Positions 1 to 9,296 of a DNA stretch of 64,000 nt are shown one piece after another. Source of the stretch: Streptomyces sp. WM4235 (GTDB lineage Bacteria; Actinomycetota; Actinomycetes; Streptomycetales; Streptomycetaceae); assembly GCF_001279725.1 (NCBI RefSeq), contig NZ_LGDE01000112.1, positions 1-64,000 of the forward strand, given 5' to 3'. The number at the start of each line of letters is the position of its first letter. Positions within the stretch are counted from its first letter, which is position 1. A program made the position numbers and the translations under genes. The notes beneath the pieces are model-generated. The model was not told the origin of the DNA, made no database searches, and saw only the letters and a list, made by a program, of their open reading frames with translations.

Positions 1-276
1 CCCACAGACCCACCCCCACCCCCTCGTACGGACCACCGGAACCCGCCTCCGGAGCGGCTATCCGATCCCAGCGCTTCCCGGCATTCCCGGAGCGGTTCCC
101 GCGCCGGGTGTCGCGCCACGGCAGTTGGGCAAGGACGCTGTCCACGGCCGTTCCGGAGCCGGGCACGGCGCTGGTGGCGGTGGCCCGTTGCGGTGTCGAG
201 GACGATCTGCCTCTTGCGGCGCTGGGTCCGCAAGGTTCACCCCCGTGGGGTGACCGGACGGCGCTAGCCTGGCCGG

Positions 277-2754
277 GTGAATGCGCGTACCGCCCTCGCG
301 AAATGGCTGGGCACCCTGGATCCTGAGCGGCTGACCGCATTGCTGGAGGAGCGGGATCTGCCGCTCGCCGCCGAGTACCGACGGATCACCACCCTCCGCG
401 AGCTCGCCGAACACCTGCTCACCGACGAGTCGGTGGGCCAGGGACTGATGGCGGGCACCGCCGGAGAACTGGAATTGCTCGCTTCCGTCGCGGCCCTCGC
501 CCTGGAGCGACACGGTCCCGTAGCCGGCGGCGAGGCCGAGGACGGGCCCCGGTATCCCTGGCAACAGCGGATGCCTGTCGCCGCCGTGGAGCCCGCGGAC
601 CGACTGGTGCCCGAGCGGGACGTACTGGCCTGGTTCGAGCCGGGGGAGGAGCGGCGGCGGGCGGAGCACACGCTCGCCGGACTGCGGGAGCGCGCGCTGT
701 TGCTCCCCGCGCCCAAGGGGAAACTGGCGCTGCCACCGCTGTTGCACGTCCGGGCCGCCGGCTTCGACGGCTACGGGCGCACCGCGACCCGGCTGCTGAC
801 CCACGCCTACAACGCCCCGGAGGTCAAGCGGATCGCCGCGAACCTGTTCGGCGAGGGCGCGGCCCGCACCCGCGACCAGGCCCAGGAGCTGATCATCGCT
901 CTGCTCGCCGATCCCGCACGGGTGCGGGCACTGGTGGCGGACGCCCCGGTCCGGGCGCTGGAGCTGCTGGACCACCTGGTACCCGGCCCGCCGGTGCTGC
1001 GAACCCACTGCTTCGTCGGCCGGAATGGGGCACAGTACGCGAGCCCGGACGCCAAGTACGTCTTCCGGGAGGGCGGCAGCGGCGACGATGGCACCGACTG
1101 GCTGGCCGTACGCGGACTGCTGGTCCCCGTCGGTGTCGACCTGGTCGAGCTTCCCTACGAGGTCGCCCGTGCGCTGCGCGACGGGGGCGCGGCACCCAGC
1201 CCCCGGCTGGAACCGGAGCCGTTCACCGCCGCCGCGCCGTTGCCGTCCGGCTGGGAGGGCGAGGGTGGCACGGCCGCCGCGGCGGCCGCCTGGCGGGCCG
1301 AACTGGTACTGCGGGCGCTGGCCGCCGAGCCGGTCGCGATGCGCAAGGCGGGCGGCATCGCCGTACGGGACACCCGGCGGCTGGCCAAGGCGGCCGGGGC
1401 CGATGAGGCCGACACCCGGCTGTGGCTGGACCTCGCGGTGAACGCCGGCCTGGCCGCGCCGCAGAACGACGAACCGGCACCCGCTCCCCGGGGCCGTAGG
1501 AACTCCAAGGGCCCCAAGCCCTCCGCCCGGCTGCTGCCGAGCGACCGCTACGACGCTTGGGCCGCCGCCCCCGCAGCGGGCAAGCTGCTGCCGCTGCTGG
1601 CCGCCTGGGTCGTGGTCCCCGCAGTGCTCAGCCACTGGCCGGACCCCGACGAGACCCCGGTCGCGCTCGTCAGCCCGCAGGACGAGGACGCCGTGATCCT
1701 GCGCACCGGGGTCCTGCGAGCGCTCGCCGTCCTCCCCGACGGACACGGGCTGACCGCGAACGCGCGCGGATACACCGAACTGCTCGCCCTGGCCGCATGG
1801 TTCCAGCCGTCCCTGCGCGTCCACCTGGCCGCAGACGGCGCCGGGGAGCTGACCGGCCTGGACGGAGTCCTCGACCGCATGGCGGCCACCCTGGCAGAGG
1901 CGGCCCTGCTCGGCGTGGTCGCTCACGGCGCGCTCACCCCCGCCGGGCGGGCCCTGTGCCGACTGCTGGAGGCGGGAGCCGCCCACCACTACCCGGCAGT
2001 GCCCGGCGCGGGCGCCGACCCGTCCGCCCGGGGCTCCGAGGGCCTGGACGAAGACCTGTCCCTGCGCCCCACCCTGGCGAAGGCGGTGACCACCCTCCGC
2101 GAGGAGCTGTACGCGGCGCTGCCCGAGCCCAGCGACACGGCCCGGTTCCAGAGCGACCTGACCGCCACCGTCACCGGTGCGCCCGCGCCCGCCCTCGCCG
2201 AACTGCTCTCCGGCGTCGGCGACATCGAGTCCGAGGGGCACGCGGTGGTCTGGCGGATCACCGCCGCCTCCGTGCGCCGGGCCCTGGACGCCGGCTGGAG
2301 CGCCGACGAACTACTCGACCGCCTCACGGCGGCAAGCGAACAGGGCGCCCCCCTGCCCCAACCGCTGGCCTACACGATCAAGGACACCGCCCGCACCCAC
2401 GGACAGCTCAAGGTCGTCCGTTCCGCCTGCTGCATCCGCTCGGACGACACGGCCCTGATCGCCGAGGTGGCCCAGGCCCGCGGCCTGGCCAGACTCCGCC
2501 TGCGCCGGATCGCCCCCACGGTCCTGATCTCCACGGCCCCGCCGGAGGAGACCCTCACCGCCCTGCGCACGGCCGGCTACGCCCCCACCCAGGAAGCCGA
2601 GACCGGCACCACCCTCCTCGACCGCGCCCCCACCGACCGCGCCCCGAGCCTCATGCCGACCCTGGACCACGCTCACGCCCCCTACGGTGCACCGGCCCGC
2701 GGCGTCCCCGCGAGCGCCCGCGTGCTGGCCGCCACACTCACCGCGGGCGGCTGA
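277..2754 (+). CDS. XPB/Ssl2-like helicase-domain protein (putative DNA-binding)
   Basis: An 825-residue protein that starts at a GTG reading MNARTALAKWLG. The C-terminal part (roughly residues 680-800) contains the stretch LPQPLAYTIKDTARTHGQL, typical of the helicase-associated domain found at the N-terminus of XPB/Ssl2 proteins (PF13625 type). I see no Walker A or DEAH motif, so it is unlikely to be a helicase by itself. The middle has an Ala/Pro-rich basic linker (PAPRGRRNSKGPKPSAR, about residues 400-416). In actinomycetes such proteins are often encoded near the true XPB helicase, which is not in this window. The domain assignment is from sequence memory and the cellular role is unknown. 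Confidence 0.8.
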   Translation: MNARTALAKWLGTLDPERLTALLEERDLPLAAEYRRITTLRELAEHLLTDESVGQGLMAGTAGELELLASVAALALERHGPVAGGEAEDGPRYPWQQRMPVAAVEPADRLVPERDVLAWFEPGEERRRAEHTLAGLRERALLLPAPKGKLALPPLLHVRAAGFDGYGRTATRLLTHAYNAPEVKRIAANLFGEGAARTRDQAQELIIALLADPARVRALVADAPVRALELLDHLVPGPPVLRTHCFVGRNGAQYASPDAKYVFREGGSGDDGTDWLAVRGLLVPVGVDLVELPYEVARALRDGGAAPSPRLEPEPFTAAAPLPSGWEGEGGTAAAAAAWRAELVLRALAAEPVAMRKAGGIAVRDTRRLAKAAGADEADTRLWLDLAVNAGLAAPQNDEPAPAPRGRRNSKGPKPSARLLPSDRYDAWAAAPAAGKLLPLLAAWVVVPAVLSHWPDPDETPVALVSPQDEDAVILRTGVLRALAVLPDGHGLTANARGYTELLALAAWFQPSLRVHLAADGAGELTGLDGVLDRMAATLAEAALLGVVAHGALTPAGRALCRLLEAGAAHHYPAVPGAGADPSARGSEGLDEDLSLRPTLAKAVTTLREELYAALPEPSDTARFQSDLTATVTGAPAPALAELLSGVGDIESEGHAVVWRITAASVRRALDAGWSADELLDRLTAASEQGAPLPQPLAYTIKDTARTHGQLKVVRSACCIRSDDTALIAEVAQARGLARLRLRRIAPTVLISTAPPEETLTALRTAGYAPTQEAETGTTLLDRAPTDRAPSLMPTLDHAHAPYGAPARGVPASARVLAATLTAGG

Positions 2755-2836
2755 AGTCGTGGGGCCGGCCGAGGCGGATACGACAGATACGACTCTGCCG
2801 GGTTCCGGATGGGGGACCGCTCTACCGCACCGGACG

Positions 2837-3301
2837 CGGCCGAATGTGGGCAAGCAGTGGACCGACTCGGGGGAGAGCCATGACGAGCGCGGACTGAAGA
2901 ACCGGCCCACGGAAGAGGTGAGGCGGGCGCCGATCCCGCCCCGGCTTGTGACCATCCTCCGCGAGCACCTCGACACCTTCGGGACCGCTCAGGACGGGCG
3001 GCTCTCCTTCACCGGGGGCGGGGGAGCGGTCTCCTCCTCCACGTACTACCGGGCCTGGCGGGAAGCCAGGGTGATCGCGCTGCCGCCGGCTGTGGCTGCC
3101 TCGCCGCTCGCACAGCGGCCCTGTGGCCTCCGGCACTCGGCGCCCTCCACATGACTCAATGCCGGGGTCGACTCGACCGAGGTTGCCGAGCGCGCCGGCA
3201 ACAGCGTGGAAGTGCTGCTCAGTCGGTTCGCGAAGTGCCTCGACGACCGCCAGGAGGTGGCCAACCGTCGGATCGAAGATCTGCCGCGCGAGTACGAGTG
3301 A
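2837..3301 (+). pseudogene. Tyrosine recombinase (integrase) C-terminal remnant
   Basis: Only the catalytic C-terminal half of a phage/AICE-type integrase remains. It reads GKQWTDSGESHDERGLKN, then PIPPRLVTILREHLDTF, then CGLRHSAPST, followed by an in-frame TGA at 3152-3154, and then continues in the same frame as LNAGVDSTEVAERAG and SVEVLLSRFAKCLDDRQE to a final TGA at 3299-3301. The family normally has a Trp codon (STWLNAG) at the TGA, and a tyrosine nucleophile in the SRYAKC-like box where this copy has Phe. There is no upstream start or N-terminal domain. It ends about 220 bp from tRNA-Arg(CCG), a plausible integration site, so it looks like the scar of an excised or degraded element. Confidence 0.85.
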
Positions 3302-3462
3302 TCGCGAGTGAGTGGCGAAGCGCTGCGAGGCCCCTGGACCTGTCTCGGGGCCTTCAGCGGTTCCCGGGTTGACCTGGGGCGATCGGTCGAGATCCTGTCC
3401 ACGAATAGTCCACAGGGTCTGACATGCGGTTGCACAGGACGGCAGTTGGCTGCGCATACGCG

Positions 3463-3502
3463 AAGACCCCGTCTCAGCGAACTCGCTGATGGCGGGGTCT
3501 TT
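3463..3502. terminator. Inverted repeat downstream of tRNA-Arg
   Basis: AAGACCCCG is repeated in inverse as CGGGGTCTT, and the inner parts (CAGCG/CGCTG) also pair. The stem lies just beyond the 3' end of the minus-strand tRNA and is AT-flanked on both sides, so it may terminate in both directions. Confidence 0.6.
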
Positions 3503-3524
3503 GGGCACTTCCTGCGAAGTGCCC
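3503..3524. repeat. Perfect 9-bp inverted repeat overlapping the tRNA 3' end
   Basis: GGGCACTTC, a 4-nt loop, then GAAGTGCCC. The right arm includes the last bases of the tRNA acceptor strand, so the hairpin could compete with tRNA folding or be part of 3'-end processing or an old attachment site. Confidence 0.6.
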
Positions 3525-3591
3525 CCGGCAGGATTCGAACCTGCGCACACGGCTCCGGAGGCCGTTGCTCTATCCCCTGAGCTACGGGGGC
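3520..3591 (-). tRNA. tRNA-Arg(CCG)
   Basis: The minus strand folds as a cloverleaf. The acceptor is GCCCCCG/CGGGGGC, the D-arm has GCTC...GAGC, and the anticodon arm ACGGC-CTCCGGA-GCCGT presents anticodon CCG (reads CGG, Arg). The T-arm is GCAGG-TTCGAAT-CCTGC. CCA is not encoded (the 3' flank reads A then CTT). tRNA genes of this type are common integration sites in Streptomyces, in keeping with the integrase remnant at 2837-3301. Confidence 0.95.
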
Positions 3592-3697
3592 GTGTCGCTT
3601 GTGTTGCTGCGACGGGTTGAACACTACCAGCTCTCACCGGGTGATCAGGAACTCGTTTACCGGGGAGTGGGGAGTGCGTCGCCCGCAGGGGGTGGAA

Positions 3698-4168
3698 GTG
3701 GCAAAAACCCGGACGCGGGGGCTGTGGCGGACCTACTCTCGAGTTGTGTCAGGCGCCTCGGGTCGGGTGCTTGTTGTCGACGACAACAAGGTCATCCGGC
3801 AGTTGATCAAGGTCAATCTCGAGCTGGAGGGCTTCGAGGTCGTGACCGCGAACGATGGTGCCGAGTGCCTGGACGTCGTACATGAGGTGTGTCCGGACGT
3901 GATCACCCTTGATGTGGTCATGCCTCGGTTGGACGGCTTCGGGGCGGCCGCGCAGTTGCGGGCCGATCCGCGGACGCGGCATCTGCCCGTCGCCATCGTC
4001 AGCGCGTGCACCCAGTACGAGGTCGAGGTCGGGATCGCCGCCGGGGTGGACGCGTTCCTCGCCAAGCCCTTCGAGCCCGCCGAGCTGGTGCGCGTCGTGC
4101 GCAGGCTGGCCGAGCGCCGGGACCGGCGCGAGCGGAAAGAGACACCGGCGGGCAGAGGACGAGGGTAA
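3698..4168 (+). CDS. Single-domain response regulator (CheY-like receiver)
   Basis: A receiver domain fills almost the whole protein: acidic pair in LVVDDNKVIR, phospho-acceptor Asp in ITLDVVMPRLDG, the switch Ser in AIVSACTQ, and the conserved Lys in AKPFEP. A basic tail (RDRRERKETPAGRGRG) follows and there is no output domain. I chose the GTG at 3698 because a purine-rich GGGGGTGGAA lies just upstream; the GTG at 3746 (VSGASGRVLVVDD) is an equally possible start. No kinase gene is adjacent, so it is an orphan. The partner and output are unknown. Confidence 0.85.
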   Translation: MAKTRTRGLWRTYSRVVSGASGRVLVVDDNKVIRQLIKVNLELEGFEVVTANDGAECLDVVHEVCPDVITLDVVMPRLDGFGAAAQLRADPRTRHLPVAIVSACTQYEVEVGIAAGVDAFLAKPFEPAELVRVVRRLAERRDRRERKETPAGRGRG

Positions 4169-4238
4169 GGCCGACGGGGTGGATGGACCCCGTGGCTGAC
4201 GGCTCGCGCGGGTCCTGTCCTCTTCTATGTGTCCAGGT

Positions 4239-4262
4239 GTGTGTTCACGTGTGTGTTCACAT
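4239..4262. promoter_or_regulatory. Tandem 12-bp direct repeat upstream of nrtL
   Basis: GTGTGTTCACGT is followed immediately by GTGTGTTCACAT (11 of 12 identical). It lies 50 bp before the nrtL start, in the only gap between the response regulator and nrtL, so it may be an operator. No known regulator is assigned. Confidence 0.4.
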
Positions 4263-4311
4263 GCCGAAACCCTTCGCGTGACCCGGGGGCTTCTCCCCTA
4301 GGCTGGGTGAC

Positions 4312-5391
4312 GTGACCCCCGCTGACCTCTCTCGTACCGTCGTGCGCGCCGTGCGCTGCGCCGTCGAGGACGGGGAGCTTCCGGCGGACGCGGTCGTTCC
4401 CGACCGGGTCGTGGTCGAGCGGACCCGCCCCGGTGGGGTGGGGGAGTACGCCACGCCCGTCGCGTTCCAGGTGGCGAGGTCGGCCCGCCGCGCACCCGGT
4501 GAGGTGGCGGCGGTGCTCGCGCGCCGACTGGAGGTGGCGGACGGGATCGAGCGCGTCGAGATCAGCGGGGCGGGGTTCCTGAACTTCGTGCTGCGGAAGC
4601 GTTCCGTCGCCGATCTCCTGCGGGAGATCCACGCCCAGGGAATCCGGTACGGATGCGCCCCGGATCCCGACCCGGATCCCGACCCGGACCATGCCCCGGA
4701 CCGTGAGCGTGAGCGTGACCGTGATCTCGCCCCCGTCCCCGCTCCCCGCGCCGAAGTCCGCGCGCGCGTCGTCCGCGACGCGCTGCTGAGGATCGCGGCC
4801 ACGCAGGGCTCGACGCCGAATGCCACCGAACCGGTGCCGAGCACCGTCCCCACCCCGGACACCGCTCCGAACATCGCCCCCGTCCCCGCCAGGGAAGGGG
4901 ACGTCGGCGCGCGCTTCGGCGTCGACGCCGCCGCCTGGGCCATGCTTGCCGTCGCGCCCCACGAGAGCCCGGTGTTCGCCGAGCGGCTGCTCGCGCAGGA
5001 CGAGTCCAACGAGTTCTTCCGCGTCCGGTACGCCCATTCCCGCGCCCGCGCGCTGACCCGCAACGCCGCCCAGCTCGGGTTCGAGAGCCTGCCCGAAGAG
5101 TTCCAGAGCCTGCCCGGCGAGGTGGTGGGTGAGAACGCCCTCCTGCGCGTCCTCGCCGAGCACCCCCTCGCCCTGGAGGCCGCCGCGTACCACCGTGCGC
5201 CCGAGCGGCTCGTACGGCAGCTCGTCGAGCTGGCCGACGCCCTGCTCGACTTCCAGTACCGGGTACTGCCCCAGGGCGACGAGAAACCCTCGGCCGCCCA
5301 CCGCTCCCGGCTGGCTGTCGCCGAAGCCGCCGGGACGGTGCTGGCCGGTGGCCTGACCCTGCTCGGCATGGACGCCCCTGAACGCCTGTGA
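4312..5391 (+). CDS. nrtL: ArgS-related anticodon-binding protein NrtL
   Basis: A 359-residue protein resembling arginyl-tRNA synthetase with the catalytic centre removed. Residues 1-105 match the ArgS N-terminal tRNA-contact domain ([17 protein letters not shown], then GAGFLNFVL). The C-terminal part (about 205-359) matches the DALR anticodon-binding domain ([14 protein letters not shown] and [17 protein letters not shown]). No HIGH or KMSKS signature is present, so aminoacylation is not expected. A charged linker at about residues 118-140 alternates Asp-Pro and then Glu/Arg-Asp/Arg pairs. It precedes lysA by 19 bp and is probably co-transcribed with it. The biochemical role is not established; tRNA binding is an inference from the domains. 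Confidence 0.85.
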   Translation: MTPADLSRTVVRAVRCAVEDGELPADAVVPDRVVVERTRPGGVGEYATPVAFQVARSARRAPGEVAAVLARRLEVADGIERVEISGAGFLNFVLRKRSVADLLREIHAQGIRYGCAPDPDPDPDPDHAPDRERERDRDLAPVPAPRAEVRARVVRDALLRIAATQGSTPNATEPVPSTVPTPDTAPNIAPVPAREGDVGARFGVDAAAWAMLAVAPHESPVFAERLLAQDESNEFFRVRYAHSRARALTRNAAQLGFESLPEEFQSLPGEVVGENALLRVLAEHPLALEAAAYHRAPERLVRQLVELADALLDFQYRVLPQGDEKPSAAHRSRLAVAEAAGTVLAGGLTLLGMDAPERL

Positions 5392-5410
5392 CCCGCAAAG
5401 AGAGATTTCG

Positions 5411-6802
5411 ATGAGCCGTTCCGCGCACCCCGCCGGCCCCCGCCACGCCGACGTCCTGCCCGAGGGCCACTACGCCCCGCCGCCCGCCGACCTGAACGCG
5501 CTCGACGAGAAGGTCTGGGCCCGGACCGTCACGCGCGGCGACGACGGCGTGGTCAGCGTCGGCGGAGTCGAAGTCACCCGCCTCGCCGAGGAGTTCGGGA
5601 CGCCCGCCTTCTTCCTCGACGAGTCGGACTTCCGTGAACGCTGCCGCGCCTGGGCGCACGCCTTCGGGCCGGACGCGGACGTGTTCTACGCCGGCAAGGC
5701 GTTCCTCTCCAAGGCCGTCGTGAAGTGGCTCAAGGAGGAGGGACTCAACCTCGACGTCTGCTCCGGTGGCGAGCTGGCCACGGCGCTCGCCGCCGAGATG
5801 CCCGCCGGACGCATCGCCTTCCACGGCAACAACAAGTCCGTCGCCGAGATCACCCGCGCCATCGAGGCCGGCGTCGGTCGCATCGTCCTCGACTCGTACC
5901 AGGAGATCGCCCGCGTCGCGCACATCGCGCGCGAGCTCGGCGTACGGCAGCCGGTGCAGATCCGCGTGACCGTCGGCGTCGAGGCACACACCCACGAGTT
6001 CATCGCCACCGCCCACGAGGACCAGAAGTTCGGCATCGCCGTCGCGGACGGCTCCGCCGCAGAGGCCGTGCGCCGCGCACTCGGGCACGACAGCCTGGAG
6101 CTGCTCGGCGTCCACTCCCACATCGGCTCGCAGATCTTCGACATGGCGGGCTTCGAGGTGTCGGCCAAGCGCGTGGTCCGGCTGCTGGCCGACGTCCGCG
6201 ACGAGCACGGCGTCGAACTCCCGGAGATCGACCTCGGCGGTGGCCTCGGCATCGCCTACACCTCCGCGGACGACCCGCGCGAACCCCACGAGATCGCCAA
6301 GGCCCTGCACGAGATCGTCGCCCGCGAGTGCGAATCGGCCGGGCTGCGCGCCCCGCGGATCTCCGTGGAACCCGGACGGGCGATCGTCGGCCCGACGGCC
6401 TTCACGCTGTACGAGGTCGGGACGATCAAGCCGCTGGAGGGGCTGCGGACGTACGTGTCCGTCGACGGCGGCATGTCCGACAACATCCGTACCGCCCTCT
6501 ACGACGCCGAGTACACGGTCAACCTGGTCTCGCGCGTCTCCGACGCCGAACCGATGCTCGTCCGCGTCGTCGGCAAGCACTGCGAGAGCGGCGACATCGT
6601 GGTCAAGGACGCGTTCCTGCCGGCCGACCTGGCCCCGGGCGACCTGCTGGCCGTACCGGCCACCGGCGCGTACTGCCGCTCCATGGCCAGCAACTACAAC
6701 CACTCGCTCCGCCCGCCCGTCGTCGCCGTGCGCGACGGACAGGCGCGAGTGATCGTCCGTCGGGAGACGGAGGAGGATCTCCTGAGTCTCGACCTCGGAT
6801 GA
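5411..6802 (+). CDS. lysA: Diaminopimelate decarboxylase
   Basis: Converts meso-diaminopimelate to L-lysine, the last step of lysine synthesis; PLP enzyme of the alanine-racemase fold. The PLP lysine is in [12 protein letters not shown] (about residue 95), the phosphate and substrate motifs are [16 protein letters not shown] and EPGRAIVGP, and the C-terminal catalytic Cys/Tyr region is [10 protein letters not shown] and [12 protein letters not shown]. Length 463 residues, normal for actinobacterial LysA. It starts with ATG after AAAGAGAG, 19 bp after nrtL, and is followed by hom after a regulatory gap of about 120 bp. Confidence 0.97.
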   Translation: MSRSAHPAGPRHADVLPEGHYAPPPADLNALDEKVWARTVTRGDDGVVSVGGVEVTRLAEEFGTPAFFLDESDFRERCRAWAHAFGPDADVFYAGKAFLSKAVVKWLKEEGLNLDVCSGGELATALAAEMPAGRIAFHGNNKSVAEITRAIEAGVGRIVLDSYQEIARVAHIARELGVRQPVQIRVTVGVEAHTHEFIATAHEDQKFGIAVADGSAAEAVRRALGHDSLELLGVHSHIGSQIFDMAGFEVSAKRVVRLLADVRDEHGVELPEIDLGGGLGIAYTSADDPREPHEIAKALHEIVARECESAGLRAPRISVEPGRAIVGPTAFTLYEVGTIKPLEGLRTYVSVDGGMSDNIRTALYDAEYTVNLVSRVSDAEPMLVRVVGKHCESGDIVVKDAFLPADLAPGDLLAVPATGAYCRSMASNYNHSLRPPVVAVRDGQARVIVRRETEEDLLSLDLG

Positions 6803-6812
6803 TGAAATAGAC

Positions 6813-6861
6813 GTCTCACTCAATGGACCGAGGATGGAAACTGCTGTCCATTGAGTGAGAC
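6813..6861. promoter_or_regulatory. Perfect 16-bp inverted repeat between lysA and hom
   Basis: GTCTCACTCAATGGAC (6813-6828) and its exact complement GTCCATTGAGTGAGAC (6846-6861) are separated by 17 nt. No T-run follows, so a simple intrinsic terminator is less likely than an operator or an mRNA hairpin controlling hom. An IclR-type amino-acid regulator (NdgR/AreB family) is one candidate binder, by inference only. Confidence 0.6.
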
Positions 6862-6866
6862 TGGTT

Positions 6867-6879
6867 CACACCTGGTGTG
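6867..6879. promoter_or_regulatory. 13-bp palindrome CACACC-T-GGTGTG before hom
   Basis: A perfect palindrome 6 bp after the longer inverted repeat and 48 bp before the hom start. Its size suits a dimeric repressor site. The binder is unknown. Confidence 0.4.
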
Positions 6880-6926
6880 CAAACCGCGCTCCGGGTAGCG
6901 ATGGAAGATCGAAAGGCGTAGGTCGA

Positions 6927-8219
6927 ATGATGCGTACGCGTCCGCTGAAGGTGGCGCTGCTGGGCTGTGGAGTGGTCGGCTCAGAGGTGGCGCGCATCAT
7001 GACGACGCACGCCGAAGACCTCACGGCCAGGATCGGCGCGCCCGTCGAGCTCGCCGGCGTGGCCGTGCGCCGCCCCTCCAAGGTGCGCGAGGGCATCGAC
7101 CCGGCGCTCATCACCACCGACGCGACCGCCCTCCTCAAACGCGGTGACATCGACGTCGCCATCGAGGTCATCGGCGGCATCGAGCCGGCCCGCGCCCTGA
7201 TCCACACCGCCTTCGAGCATGGCATCTCCGTGGTCTCGGCGAACAAGGCGCTGCTCGCCCAGGACGGCGCCGCGCTGCACGCCGCGGCCGTCGCCGCCGG
7301 GCTGGACCTGTACTACGAGGCGGCCGTCGCCGGCGCCATCCCGCTGGTCCGCCCGATGCGCGAGTCCCTCGCGGGCGACAAGATCAACCGGGTCATGGGC
7401 ATCGTCAACGGCACGACGAACTTCATCCTCGACAAGATGGACTCGACGGGCGCCGGCTACCAGGAGGCCCTCGACGAGGCCACCGCGCTCGGCTACGCCG
7501 AGGCCGACCCGACCGCCGACGTCGAGGGCTACGACGCCGCCGCCAAGGCCGCGATCCTCGCCGGCATCGCCTTCCACACCCGGGTCCGCCTCGACGACGT
7601 GTACCGCGAGGGCATGACCGAGGTCAGCGCGGCCGACTTCGCCTCCGCCAAGCGGATGGGCTGCACCATCAAGCTCCTCGCGATCCTGGAGCGCGCCGCC
7701 GACGGCCAGTCCGTCACCGCCCGCGTGCATCCCGCGATGATCCCGCTCAGCCACCCGCTGGCGTCCGTCCGCGAGGCGTACAACGCCGTCTTCGTCGAGG
7801 CGGAGGCCGCCGGTCGGCTCATGTTCTACGGGCCCGGCGCGGGCGGTGCCCCCACCGCGTCCGCGGTCCTCGGCGACCTCGTCGCCGTCTGCCGCAACAA
7901 GCTCGCCGAGGCAACGGGGCCCGGCGAGTCTGCGTACACCCAGCTGCCGGTCAGCACCATGGGCGACGTCGTCACGCGCTACCACATCAGCCTCGATGTG
8001 GCGGACAAGCCGGGCGTCCTCGCCCAGGTGGCGACGACGTTCGCGGAGCACGGTGTCTCCATCGACACCGTTCGGCAACAGGGCAAGGACGGCGAGGCCT
8101 CCCTCGTCGTCGTCACTCACCGCGCGCACGACGCCGCCCTCACCGGGACCGTCGAGGCGCTGCGGAAGCTGGACACCGTGCGCGGTGTCGCCAGCATCAT
8201 GCGTGTTGAAGGGGAGTAA
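6927..8219 (+). CDS. hom: Homoserine dehydrogenase
   Basis: Reduces aspartate semialdehyde to homoserine with NAD(P)H, the branch point to threonine and methionine. The N-terminal Rossmann motif is LLGCGVVGSEVAR, the catalytic domain holds MGIVNGTTNFIL and GYAEADPTADVEGYDAAAKA, and the C-terminal ACT domain (VADKPGVLAQVATTFAEHG) should give threonine feedback. 430 residues, the usual monofunctional form without an aspartokinase domain. I use the ATG at 6927, preceded by a purine-rich GAAAGGCGTAGG; an upstream in-frame start at 6855 would add 24 unconserved residues and lie within the inverted repeat. thrC follows after 6 bp. Confidence 0.96.
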   Translation: MMRTRPLKVALLGCGVVGSEVARIMTTHAEDLTARIGAPVELAGVAVRRPSKVREGIDPALITTDATALLKRGDIDVAIEVIGGIEPARALIHTAFEHGISVVSANKALLAQDGAALHAAAVAAGLDLYYEAAVAGAIPLVRPMRESLAGDKINRVMGIVNGTTNFILDKMDSTGAGYQEALDEATALGYAEADPTADVEGYDAAAKAAILAGIAFHTRVRLDDVYREGMTEVSAADFASAKRMGCTIKLLAILERAADGQSVTARVHPAMIPLSHPLASVREAYNAVFVEAEAAGRLMFYGPGAGGAPTASAVLGDLVAVCRNKLAEATGPGESAYTQLPVSTMGDVVTRYHISLDVADKPGVLAQVATTFAEHGVSIDTVRQQGKDGEASLVVVTHRAHDAALTGTVEALRKLDTVRGVASIMRVEGE

Positions 8220-8225
8220 GGACCC

Positions 8226-9296
8226 ATGAGCAGCAATCGCACCCACCAGTGGCGCGGCATCATCGAGGAGTACCGGGACCGCCTGCCGGTCACGGCCACG
8301 ACTCCGGTGGTCACGCTCCGTGAGGGCGGTACTCCCCTCGTCCCGGCCCAGTTGCTCTCCGAGCGCACGGGCTGTGAGGTCCACCTGAAGGTCGAGGGTG
8401 CCAACCCCACCGGGTCCTTCAAGGACCGCGGCATGACGATGGCGATCACCCGGGCCAAGGAGGAGGGCGCCAAGGCCGTCATCTGCGCCTCCACCGGCAA
8501 CACCTCGGCCTCGGCCGCGGCCTACGCGGTCCGCGCCGGCATGGTCTGCGCCGTCCTCGTGCCGCGCGGCAAGATCGCGCTCGGCAAGATGGGCCAGGCC
8601 CTCGTACACGGCGCCAAGATCCTTCAGGTCGACGGCAACTTCGACGACTGCCTGGACCTGGCCCGCGCGCTGTCCGACAACTACCCGGTGGCGCTGGTCA
8701 ATTCCGTCAATCCGGTGCGCATCGAGGGTCAGAAGACGGCCGCGTTCGAGATCGTCGACGCGCTCGGCGACGCCCCCGACATCCACGTGCTGCCCGTCGG
8801 CAATGCCGGCAACATCACCGCGTACTGGAAGGGCTTCAAGGAGTACAAGGCCGACGGCCTGTCCTCCCGTACGCCCCGCGTGTGGGGCTTCCAGGCCTCC
8901 GGTTCCGCGCCCATCGTGCGCGGCGAGGTCGTCAAGGAGCCGCACACCATCGCCACCGCGATCCGGATCGGCAACCCGGCCTCCTGGGACTACGCCCTTC
9001 AGGCCCGGGACGAGTCGGGCGGTTTCATCGACGAGGTGACGGACCGCCAAATCCTCGCGGCCTACCGCCTGTTGGCCGCCCAGGAGGGTGTCTTCGTCGA
9101 GCCCGCCTCGGCCGCCTCGGTGGCCGGCCTGCTCAAGGCCGTCGATCTCGGCCTGGTCGACCCCGGCCAGAAGATCGTCTGCACGGTCACCGGCAACGGT
9201 CTGAAGGACCCCGACTGGGCCGTCGCCGGCGCCCCGCAGCCCATCACCATTCCGGTGGACGCCGAGGCCGCGGCCGCCCGCCTCGGTCTGATCTGA
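8226..9296 (+). CDS. thrC: Threonine synthase
   Basis: PLP-dependent conversion of O-phosphohomoserine to L-threonine. The PLP lysine is in [14 protein letters not shown] (about residue 60), the phosphate-binding and cofactor loops are [15 protein letters not shown] and [15 protein letters not shown], and a C-terminal GNGLKD motif is present. 356 residues, the short (class I-like) form of actinobacteria. The ATG follows the hom stop by 6 bp with AAGGGGAGTAAGGA as ribosome binding site, so hom and thrC form an operon. Confidence 0.96.
   Translation: MSSNRTHQWRGIIEEYRDRLPVTATTPVVTLREGGTPLVPAQLLSERTGCEVHLKVEGANPTGSFKDRGMTMAITRAKEEGAKAVICASTGNTSASAAAYAVRAGMVCAVLVPRGKIALGKMGQALVHGAKILQVDGNFDDCLDLARALSDNYPVALVNSVNPVRIEGQKTAAFEIVDALGDAPDIHVLPVGNAGNITAYWKGFKEYKADGLSSRTPRVWGFQASGSAPIVRGEVVKEPHTIATAIRIGNPASWDYALQARDESGGFIDEVTDRQILAAYRLLAAQEGVFVEPASAASVAGLLKAVDLGLVDPGQKIVCTVTGNGLKDPDWAVAGAPQPITIPVDAEAAAARLGLI

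Noticed and set aside
58..2241. 727-codon minus-strand frame over the helicase-domain gene
   Set aside because: Gly/Gln/Arg-rich shadow of the plus-strand gene, with no conserved motif and typical high-GC antisense composition.
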